Assembly (NCBI GenBank): GCA_013327885.1
Contig: JABUMY010000006.1
Span: 270,130 to 334,129, forward strand
DNA length: 64,000 nt
Reading direction: 5' to 3'
Origin: Flavisolibacter longurius
GTDB taxonomy: Bacteria > Bacteroidota > Bacteroidia > Chitinophagales > Chitinophagaceae
Under the pieces are notes generated by a model, which saw only the letters and a program-made list of their open reading frames with translations, was not told where the DNA came from and did not search any database. The translations under genes and the position numbers were made by a program. Positions 54,681 through 62,172 of this stretch are shown here, piece after piece (position 1 is the stretch's first letter; each line of letters starts with the position of its first letter).

Positions 54681-55880
54681 CTACGGAAAATCCCACCAGC
54701 GATAAGTGAGGGGTTCATCACCAATAGAAAACGGTTCGCCGATATAAGGCACGGAGACAGTCACCTTGTTGCTGTCAGCGCTTTGCATCAGCCGGTTAAC
54801 GGGTTCATTCCAACTGTGGGTTGATTCTGCAAATTTTGCCCAGTGAATAGGAATCACCGTAGCAGCACGCAGGTCCTGTGCTGCCCGAACGGTCTGCCAG
54901 GGAAACATGTGGTTTCGTGACCAGCGTTCGTTGTATTGTCCACATTCCAGCAATGCCAGGTCAATGGGGCCGTACTGCTCACCAATCAGCTTAAAATGGC
55001 TGCTGTAGCCGGTGTCGCCGCTGAAATAAACTTTGTGCGTTCCATCATCAATAATATAGGATGCCCAAAGCGTTTTGCGTTGCGCCATGGTGCGGTTGGA
55101 GCGGTGGTGGGCCGGGGTGGCAATAATGCGCAATCCATTGCTAAGCATTACCACATCATGCCAGTTGACTTCCGAAATTTTTTCTGCCGGAATACCCCAG
55201 CGACGCAAGTGCGAGCCAACACCGATGGGAACTACAAACCGTTTTGTTGTTTTCTTTAATTGTTTAATGGTGGTGTAATCCAGGTGGTCATAGTGGTCGT
55301 GTGAGATCACCACGGCATCCAGTTCGGGCAGGTCCTTCGAAACATAATAATTGGTGCCGCCAAAGGCATTGATCAATCCTTTGAACGGCCCGGCAAACCC
55401 GCTGAAGCTGGGATCAAACAAAATATTGGCGCCACCTGTTTTTACCAGCGCCGACGAATGCCCAAACCAAATGACGGTAGGTTTTTCAAAGCGGCGATGC
55501 AGGTCCGTCACCATGATCGGGATTGGCGTCGCCGGGTGAGTGGTCGATTTGTCGCGGAAGAAATATTTTAAAAAACCGGTCCAGCGCATTCTTCTTCTGT
55601 TGGCAGGTTGGGCGTTTCCTGTTGTGTCGATGCTGCTGGCGAAACGAATTGGAGAAGCGATGGTATCATCAATATTTTTGAATTCACCGTTGCGGTAATT
55701 GGGCAAAGCCTCAATTTTTGCCAGGTCCTCGTTTTTTGGATTGCGCCCCAGGGAAGCTATCGGCCGGCATCCGGGTACCACAATAAAAACGCTAACCATT
55801 AAAACCAACTTTGCCGCAGACGGTAGGCTTTTCAAAAGGAAAGACGGAAAAACAATTCGCATGAACATATGGTTTAGCAT
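54681..55880 (-). CDS. MBL-fold metallohydrolase, NAPE-PLD/UlaG-like, probable lipoprotein
   Basis: A metallo-beta-lactamase-fold hydrolase of 393-399 residues. Metal ligands: SHDHYDHLD, then the HH pair in TPAHHRSNRT, Asp in YFSGDTGYSS and His in VIPIHWAKF. RRRMRWTGFLKYFFRDK and TVIWFGHSSALVKTGG are typical of NAPE-hydrolysing phospholipase D-like members. The N-terminal hydrophobic stretch ends in VVPGC, a plausible lipobox. The start is one of ATG 55880, 55868 or 55862. Substrate probably a phosphodiester; not certain. Confidence 0.88.
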   Translation of the reverse strand: MLNHMFMRIVFPSFLLKSLPSAAKLVLMVSVFIVVPGCRPIASLGRNPKNEDLAKIEALPNYRNGEFKNIDDTIASPIRFASSIDTTGNAQPANRRRMRWTGFLKYFFRDKSTTHPATPIPIMVTDLHRRFEKPTVIWFGHSSALVKTGGANILFDPSFSGFAGPFKGLINAFGGTNYYVSKDLPELDAVVISHDHYDHLDYTTIKQLKKTTKRFVVPIGVGSHLRRWGIPAEKISEVNWHDVVMLSNGLRIIATPAHHRSNRTMAQRKTLWASYIIDDGTHKVYFSGDTGYSSHFKLIGEQYGPIDLALLECGQYNERWSRNHMFPWQTVRAAQDLRAATVIPIHWAKFAESTHSWNEPVNRLMQSADSNKVTVSVPYIGEPFSIGDEPLTYRWWDFP

Positions 55881-56139
55881 GTAGGGTAAACGTTGACTAG
55901 GAATGAAATTAGGCCTTGCAGCGGAAAAAAGGAGATGGGCAAAGTTTCTTCTTAGCTATAATATAATTTTTATACGATTCAATTCTGCCATCACTTAATT
56001 AAATAGTGATCACTTGGGTTTCTTAGAAACTGTCGTAATTCCACAAGCTGACAACAAACCTTCATTCATTTCGTTCAGGCTATCCATCACAAAGCCTTCA
56101 TCCAATTAAGCTGTAAATTGGCTTTTGAATTTGCTTGCC

Positions 56140-57528
56140 ATGTTACGCATTTCTTTTTTGCTCCTCCTCGTATCCACAACGCTTACTTCCACCGCGCAGC
56201 TATCCACCAGCAAGGATGGGCGTTATCTCGTAACCAAAGACAACAAACCATTTTTTTGGCTGGGCGATACAGCCTGGGAACTCTTCCACCGGCTTACCCG
56301 CGAGGAAGCGGACCTTTACCTGCAGGACAGGGCCCAAAAAGGCTTTACCGTGATACAGGCAGTGGTACTGGCTGAACTGGATGGCCTGAACACACCCAAT
56401 GCCTACGGCCACAAACCGCTTTTGAACAACGACCCGGCAAAACCCAACGAGGCTTATTTTAAGCATGTCGATTACATTGTTTCCCGTGCGGGGAAGTTGG
56501 GCATGCTGGTGGGCATGCTGCCGTCCTGGGGCGACAAGTGGAATAAAAAATGGGGGACAGGCCCCGAGGTATTTACACCGGAAAACGCAAAAGCATTTGG
56601 TAATTATCTCGGTCACCGGTACCGGAATAGTCCTATTGTATGGATACTGGGTGGCGACAGGGATGTTGAGAACGAGGGCCATAAAGCGATTATCAGGGGA
56701 ATGGCGCTTGGCCTGAAAGAAGGCGATGGAGGTGCCCACCTGATGACCTTTCACCCACAGGGCGGCAAAAGCTCATCTGATTTTTTTAACGACGAAAGCT
56801 GGATCGATTTTCACCTATCACAAACCGGTCATGGCAACGACTCAAAAAACTATCACTACAATCAAAAACACAGAGCCCTGCAACCGGTTCGTCCCCACCT
56901 CGACGGCGAACCGCGTTACGAGGACCATCCCAATAAATTCAACCCGGCGGAACACGGTTGGATGGACGATTTTGACGCCAGGCAAACGGCTTACTGGAGT
57001 TTGCTTTCCGGCGCCTGCGGGCATACCTATGGCAATCACAACATCTGGCAGTTTTATACGGAAAAAAGAAAACCGGTTTCGTGGGCACGTACGAACTGGA
57101 AAACCGCTTTGTCACATTCCGGTTCCCGCCAGGTTGGACTGGCTAGGAAAATCCTCGAGCAGCGAAACTGGCAACGGCTTTTACCCGACCAATCTCTTAT
57201 TGTCAGCGAGAACAAAGAAGATTCAACCTACAGTGTGGCCGCCGTTTCGCAGGATGGCGATTACCTGCTTGCTTACCTTCCGTACGGCAACAAGGTCACC
57301 ATCAGCACACAAAGAATAAAAGGAACCCGGCTAAAAGCCTGGTGGTTTAACCCGCGGGATGGAAGCATAATTTCTTTGCCGGCTTTTGCCAACAACGGTT
57401 CGCAAACTTTTGCTCCGCATTCGGTGGGCAGGGGCAGCGACTGGCTACTAGTAATTGAGGATGCTGCCAAAAATTACCCGGCACTAAATCCTGTGGGTTT
57501 TAAGAGAAAAAAGAAAATTTTACGCTGA
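56140..57528 (+). CDS. Secreted GH140-like glycosidase (DUF4038; apiosidase family)
   Basis: A 462-residue exported enzyme (signal peptide MLRISFLLLLVSTTLTSTAQ). The TIM-barrel DUF4038 domain (about 25-370) has FFWLGDTAWELFHRLT, QDRAQKGFTVIQAVVL, ILGGDRDVEN and HLDGEPRYEDHP; a Glu/Asp pair in those segments fits catalysis. The C-terminal putative collagen-binding-like beta domain (about 375-462) has LLAYLPYGNKVTI and AWWFNPRDG. Characterised members cut apiose linkages in rhamnogalacturonan II. The first ATG is 56140; the frame opens at a TTG at 56125. It stands alone, far from the 3-13 kb enzyme cluster. Confidence 0.88.
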   Translation: MLRISFLLLLVSTTLTSTAQLSTSKDGRYLVTKDNKPFFWLGDTAWELFHRLTREEADLYLQDRAQKGFTVIQAVVLAELDGLNTPNAYGHKPLLNNDPAKPNEAYFKHVDYIVSRAGKLGMLVGMLPSWGDKWNKKWGTGPEVFTPENAKAFGNYLGHRYRNSPIVWILGGDRDVENEGHKAIIRGMALGLKEGDGGAHLMTFHPQGGKSSSDFFNDESWIDFHLSQTGHGNDSKNYHYNQKHRALQPVRPHLDGEPRYEDHPNKFNPAEHGWMDDFDARQTAYWSLLSGACGHTYGNHNIWQFYTEKRKPVSWARTNWKTALSHSGSRQVGLARKILEQRNWQRLLPDQSLIVSENKEDSTYSVAAVSQDGDYLLAYLPYGNKVTISTQRIKGTRLKAWWFNPRDGSIISLPAFANNGSQTFAPHSVGRGSDWLLVIEDAAKNYPALNPVGFKRKKKILR

Positions 57529-57811
57529 ATCCTGTTATTAACAAACCAAAATTACGGCCCGGTTTGCTTTTCTTAAATCTGTGACTAATTTTGCCCGGTT
57601 GCTACAATATCCTTATTTTCAGCTTTGTTTGTCAAAAAGCCTGGAAATATCCCCGAAGTAAACGGCTTGCCAGCGAATCGATAAATGGAAACGGCAGGCG
57701 CCCCGTCTTCGCACAAATCATCCCTTGAAAAATCAACTTCCTCCACCGGAAGGAAAGCCAATCCGGTCCGTTACCCGCTAAAGGGCTATGTTGAAAATAA
57801 TGTAACCGTTT

Positions 57812-58996
57812 ATGAAAAAAAACACCTGGCTTTTTTTGGTTCTTTGCCTGCCCGTCATAGGCTTATCGCAAGGTGTGAAAACAAATGGTTTTGACAAATT
57901 CCTGAAAAAACAACGCCTCGAAATGGAACCGGTAGTCGTTACCGGCCTGCCGGAAAAAGACCGCCTTTCACTTACGTATACGGCTATTTCCTCCGATCTT
58001 TTTTTAAGTCTCAGCGGTACCGGCTGGGGAGCCGCCACGGTAGACAAGGAGAACAACCTAATAATCAGTTTCACCAACGACAGTTCGGTTACCCTGAAAG
58101 CGACTTCGCTGCAAAGTTTTGAGCCCGGGCTTTTGGCGCACAGCTACCGCCATCTCTATAACCTCAATTTCCAGCAATTGTCAGCATTGAGCCGGTTTGA
58201 GATCGCCAACCTGCGCAAATACAGTTTCGATACCTATAGCGACCTTTCAATACCCGAAGAGAACAGGAGCCAATTGAAAAATCGGAGCAGCCTATTTCTT
58301 GCCGAATTAAAAAAAGCAAATATTGATGATGCGGTAAAGCAAATCAGTGTAAAAGACATTCGTGACCATATCGGCGACAGTGTTACGTTTTGTAGCAAGG
58401 TTTTTCGCACCCGTTATTTTAAGGATTCGGAAGAAGGTCCTACGGTGTTAGATGTGCAGGCCGATTTTTCTGACCCGTTTGTGAACGTGGTCATTCTTCA
58501 AAAAGACCGGGCAGCCTTTGGCAATACACCCGAGGTAAATTTGTTGAACAAAGAAGTTTGCATCAGCGGTGTTGTGCGCCTGCGCAACAATATTCCCTAT
58601 GTAGCCGTGCAAGGTCCGGCGCAGATTCGCCTGCAAGAGGCAGAAACGCAGCCGGCGGCAAAACAGACCGAAGCTGTAGCCAATGTTGCCCCTACGGAAA
58701 CTACGGTGGAAACACTGGCACAATACCCCGGCGGGCCAGCCGCTTTTCTAACTTACCTGGAGCAAAACTTTGCTGCTGTAAGTAGCGGAAAAAACAGTCG
58801 GCAGGTAATCCTGACATTTGTTATTGATGCACAGGGAAATTGCGGTGGTATAAAAATTTTAGAATCAAATGACAACCAGCTAACGCAACGAATAAAAAAT
58901 GTATTGCTGAAAATGCCAAAATGGAAACCAGCCTTTAGCAACGGGCGGTTTGTTGCCACCCGCATTACGCAACCCATTACGATAAAAGGAGTGTAG
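57812..58996 (+). CDS. Exported protein with TonB C-terminal domain and OB-like middle
   Basis: A 394-residue exported protein (signal peptide ending GLSQG). A novel N-terminal half (about 20-190) precedes an OB-fold-like segment (about 195-275: DIRDHIGDSVTFCSKVFRTR, then VCISGVVRLRNNIPYVAV). The C-terminal part (about 305-394) is a TonB-C/energy-transducer-like domain: YPGGPAAFLTYLEQNF, VILTFVIDAQGNCGGIKILE and MPKWKPAFSNGRFV. There is no N-terminal membrane anchor of the TonB type, so it is not a normal energy transducer. It precedes the TssN-like gene by 62 bases on the same strand. Confidence 0.65.
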   Translation: MKKNTWLFLVLCLPVIGLSQGVKTNGFDKFLKKQRLEMEPVVVTGLPEKDRLSLTYTAISSDLFLSLSGTGWGAATVDKENNLIISFTNDSSVTLKATSLQSFEPGLLAHSYRHLYNLNFQQLSALSRFEIANLRKYSFDTYSDLSIPEENRSQLKNRSSLFLAELKKANIDDAVKQISVKDIRDHIGDSVTFCSKVFRTRYFKDSEEGPTVLDVQADFSDPFVNVVILQKDRAAFGNTPEVNLLNKEVCISGVVRLRNNIPYVAVQGPAQIRLQEAETQPAAKQTEAVANVAPTETTVETLAQYPGGPAAFLTYLEQNFAAVSSGKNSRQVILTFVIDAQGNCGGIKILESNDNQLTQRIKNVLLKMPKWKPAFSNGRFVATRITQPITIKGV

Positions 58997-59058
58997 CATT
59001 GGTAAAGACAGGTAAATCGTTACACATTCAACAGAAATTATTGTTCGACCCGAAAAAC

Positions 59059-59868
59059 ATGAAACAGGAATCGATCGCCTTTGATAAAAAAACAACACTG
59101 GATCTGAAGACCGCTTCGGAACGGATGACTGTTGCCGGCACGATCCTGACAATCGGCGCAGCCGTTGGCATTGCCACCTGCCTGTTTGTTTTCTGGCAGC
59201 ATGCCTTGTTGCCTTTTGTGCTGGCCTTTGTTTTTTTCCTGGCCGGTCTTGTGCATGTGGTTACCCTGCGGCGGGGCATTCATTCGCTTTCACCGACTGG
59301 TGTGTGGATCTATACACTGGTAGCCACCGGCATCATCGTGGCCTTGCTATTTAGTGCAAAATTTTGGGGCCCCGAATTTCCGGTATACATCATCGTTAGT
59401 GCTGCCGCTGCCTTCTTGTTTCCGTTTACGGTAAATGAAATGTGGCTGGCGCAATTAGAACATGCCCTGGAAGGTGCCAGGGTTTGGCAACCGGGTCACG
59501 AGATGGAGACAGCTTATCCCAGCTTTTATTTCAATGCCACCCCGATGCGTTTCCGGGTGCTGCAGGGAAATGGTTTCCCGCAGGTAACGCTGTCATTTAA
59601 AGTGTCCAACGAATTGTCGCTTGGGAAAATATTTTTTGACCTGGCAGCCAACAAAAGCCAGAAAACAAGCAAGCCTGTTTCGCTGGCCGACGAAGACCAC
59701 AACCTGTTTCACTGGGTCTTTTTTACCTCGGACAGCCTGGTACTGACTAGGCCACTTGACCCGGAAAAAACATTGGCCGAAAACGGGCTGACAGCAAAAG
59801 AAATGATTTACGTACAAAAAGTTTCAGCAGCCGACTTTAATAAGCTAATGGAACGGCCTAAATACTAA
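59059..59868 (+). CDS. TssN-like type VI secretion membrane protein
   Basis: A 269-residue protein with four membrane helices in its first half (VAGTILTIGAAVGIATCLFV, LLPFVLAFVFFLAGLVHVV, GVWIYTLVATGIIVALLF, FPVYIIVSAAAAFLFPF). The soluble C-terminal half has FYFNATPMRFRVLQ, LSLGKIFFDLAANK, an HWVFFTS segment, and ends RPLDPEKTLAENGLTAKEM-IYVQKV. This layout and ending match TssN, a membrane component specific to Bacteroidota T6SS (subtype iii), as I recall it. The start is ATG 59059; a longer frame opens at a TTG. A TssO-like gene follows after 4 bases. Confidence 0.65.
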   Translation: MKQESIAFDKKTTLDLKTASERMTVAGTILTIGAAVGIATCLFVFWQHALLPFVLAFVFFLAGLVHVVTLRRGIHSLSPTGVWIYTLVATGIIVALLFSAKFWGPEFPVYIIVSAAAAFLFPFTVNEMWLAQLEHALEGARVWQPGHEMETAYPSFYFNATPMRFRVLQGNGFPQVTLSFKVSNELSLGKIFFDLAANKSQKTSKPVSLADEDHNLFHWVFFTSDSLVLTRPLDPEKTLAENGLTAKEMIYVQKVSAADFNKLMERPKY

Positions 59869-59872
59869 CCAA

Positions 59873-60649
59873 ATGATTACACCTGTTTACAGCAACCGTA
59901 AAAAAGCAAAAGCCCGATTTTTTGTGGCTTATGCCGGCAGTGTGTTGCTGCTGCTGGTGCTGGCTTCCTCTTTTTTAAAGCCAACGGCAAAAATCGTTGA
60001 GAAGTTTGAACCCTTCGTTACCAAGAATGAAGATCATCACAGTGCCATTTACCAGGCACTTCACCAGCGCATGGATCATCTCGACAAGCTTTGTGTAGCC
60101 GTTGCCGCCGACAGAACAACGGAAAACCTGAACCTGCTGTTAGCGGAAGAAAACGCCTTTTACGCCAGTATCGACAGCGTACGCAAAACAATCGCTTCTT
60201 TTCCCAGTCCGCAAAAAGAAAAAGAGCTGAACGCATTGCTGGAGGCCTTTACCCGTGCCGCGGAAAATCAAACCAGCCTGGCAAGGGGCATTCAACCAAC
60301 AACAGGAGCAGGAGCAACGTCCTCACCGGCTTTGAACAACCAATTGCTGGCAAAAGAGCAACGCATCCTGGAGCTGGAAAATCAGAACAAAACCTTGCAA
60401 CAGGAAGTGGAAGACGCCAAAGCGGCTTTGCAAAAAACGCCGCCGGTAGTGCAACAGGCACCGCCCAGTAACGGCGCTGTTTGGAAAGAGCGGTATGAAT
60501 CGGTAAAAAAAGCTCACGACGGCTTAAAAGAAACAAGCAGCAAATACGAAAAGCAGGTTGTTGAACTGAAAAAATCGTACAAAGACGTTGTGGACGACAA
60601 CCGCAGGCTGCTGGCGCAACTGCAGGCGGCAAGAGCGGGAAGAAACTAA
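59873..60649 (+). CDS. TssO-like type VI secretion membrane protein with coiled-coil extension
   Basis: A 258-residue protein with a single N-terminal membrane helix (about 17-38) and a periplasmic helical domain (about 40-135: MDHLDKLCVAVAADRTTENL, ALLEAFTRAAENQTSLA). The N-terminal part fits TssO, the small Bacteroidota-specific T6SS membrane protein. A Pro/Gln-rich linker and two coiled-coil blocks (AKEQRILELENQNKTLQQEV; YEKQVVELKKSYKDVVDD) extend it beyond the usual 160-odd residues. It starts 4 bases after the TssN-like gene. Confidence 0.6.
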   Translation: MITPVYSNRKKAKARFFVAYAGSVLLLLVLASSFLKPTAKIVEKFEPFVTKNEDHHSAIYQALHQRMDHLDKLCVAVAADRTTENLNLLLAEENAFYASIDSVRKTIASFPSPQKEKELNALLEAFTRAAENQTSLARGIQPTTGAGATSSPALNNQLLAKEQRILELENQNKTLQQEVEDAKAALQKTPPVVQQAPPSNGAVWKERYESVKKAHDGLKETSSKYEKQVVELKKSYKDVVDDNRRLLAQLQAARAGRN

Positions 60650-60665
60650 GGCACCATTGAACCAA

Positions 60666-61871
60666 ATGAATAAACACCTCACCATATTCTTTTATTGGCT
60701 GGCTGCTCTTTTGTGCGGCACCCATATATCAGCCCAGGTAAGGGCTGATGGTGGCGTTGCAGCCGCAAGGGTCCAAAATGCAAATAGCCAAACAACTTCA
60801 CCGCAACAAAAACCAACGCTGCAAAAAGATATTTTGCAGGATGTGCTTTTTGCCACCAATGCCGATTGCCGTGTTTTCATTAACAACGAGGTGAAAGGAG
60901 TGGTGTCGAAAGACCGTTTTTTTTACCTGAAGCTGGCACCCGGCACGTATCATCTTATTGCCCGCAACGATTCTACCGGCGATGAATGGCGGGACCAGTT
61001 TACACTGGGTGCCGACAAGCCTGCAGAAGTATTTATCGATATGCTGTACACGATAGATGCTGGAACTGAGTTGCGGATGGAGCTTACCAGGTTTGCGTCG
61101 GCCAACAACAGCACGACAAATCCCTTATCATCCATGACAGATGAAGCGGGGCAAAAGGCCATCATCCGGCAGATCGTTGCCGACATGGTGCCCATTGCGG
61201 GTGGAACCTTTGTGATGGGCAACAACAAATCGCCTTCGAAAGACGAGGCCGAGCATCCCGTGATGCTGACGCCTTTTTTCATGAACAGGTTTGAAGTGAC
61301 GCAAGAGCAGTGGTCCGCTATCATGGGGCAGCAGCCAAGCCTGAACAAAGGATGTGCCGTATGCCCGGTGGAAAATGTGAGTTGGGAAGATGTCATGATC
61401 TTTTTGCGAAAGATCAACAGCATCAGCAACCACCAGTTTCGTTTGCCCACTGAAGCGGAGTGGGAATATGTTGCCCGCTTGGGAGGGAAGGAGGAAATTG
61501 AAACAGCCGGTGGGGCAGAAGCCTATATTCAAAAAGCGGCATGGGCCTACCTGAATTCAGGCAACAGGTCACATCCTGTTGGTAAAAAGCAACCCAATGT
61601 TGCTGGTATCTACGACTTGTTTGGAAATGTGTCGGAATGGTGCATGGATTGGTATGGAGCCTTTTTCTTCCAGGAAGATTTTACCGAAAAAGACCCGGAA
61701 GGTCCGCCGCTGGGAAAAGACAAGATTATTCGTGGTGGCAACTACAAAGATTACCAGGGTGACCGGTTCCGGCCTTCGTTCCGGAACAAGGCAAACCCGA
61801 AAACAAAAACAAGCGAGATTGGTTTTCGTCTTGTGATGGAAAGAAAAGAACAGGCAAGGCAACTGCCGTGA
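60666..61871 (+). CDS. Exported FGE/SUMF1-fold protein with PEGA-like domain, probably non-catalytic
   Basis: A 401-residue exported protein (signal peptide ending THISAQ). A PEGA-like beta domain (about 55-130: ADCRVFINNEVKGVV, FYLKLAPGTYHLIAR) precedes a formylglycine-generating-enzyme fold (about 175-395: MVPIAGGTFVMGNN, NRFEVTQEQWSAIMG, RLPTEAEWEYVARLGG, GNVSEWCMDWYGAF, IIRGGNYKDYQGDRFRPSFRN). The C-terminal cysteine pair that binds copper in active FGE is absent. TagR of Pseudomonas T6SS has the same fold and is also a non-enzyme regulator. It follows the TssO-like gene by 16 bases. Confidence 0.8.
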   Translation: MNKHLTIFFYWLAALLCGTHISAQVRADGGVAAARVQNANSQTTSPQQKPTLQKDILQDVLFATNADCRVFINNEVKGVVSKDRFFYLKLAPGTYHLIARNDSTGDEWRDQFTLGADKPAEVFIDMLYTIDAGTELRMELTRFASANNSTTNPLSSMTDEAGQKAIIRQIVADMVPIAGGTFVMGNNKSPSKDEAEHPVMLTPFFMNRFEVTQEQWSAIMGQQPSLNKGCAVCPVENVSWEDVMIFLRKINSISNHQFRLPTEAEWEYVARLGGKEEIETAGGAEAYIQKAAWAYLNSGNRSHPVGKKQPNVAGIYDLFGNVSEWCMDWYGAFFFQEDFTEKDPEGPPLGKDKIIRGGNYKDYQGDRFRPSFRNKANPKTKTSEIGFRLVMERKEQARQLP

Positions 61872-62172
61872 AAAGGTCGTGGATAACTTTATCCTGAAAT
61901 GGCAAGGATAACGTTAAACTTTTCGCGTCATTGCAGCGTCAATTGAATCGTAACCTACACTGTCCCCTAGAATACACGGAATGAATCGTGGTGTCTGCGC
62001 ATGGAATTGAGAATTTCAATTTGTAAATGCTTGTAGCTACTTAACGAAACTGCTTACCGATTTCGCTGTTAATCTATACCCTTTATAAAACATACCCTTG
62101 TTTTAATCCATACGTCGTGCCCTTTGTGAAGCGATGAATGAATGCTATTACTAATTGAAGCGCACTGAAACC
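61872..62172. other. 301-base gap before the giant repeat protein gene
   Basis: No recognised gene, terminator or RNA. It contains the promoter region of the next gene; no perfect TAnnTTTG was found. Confidence 0.4.
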
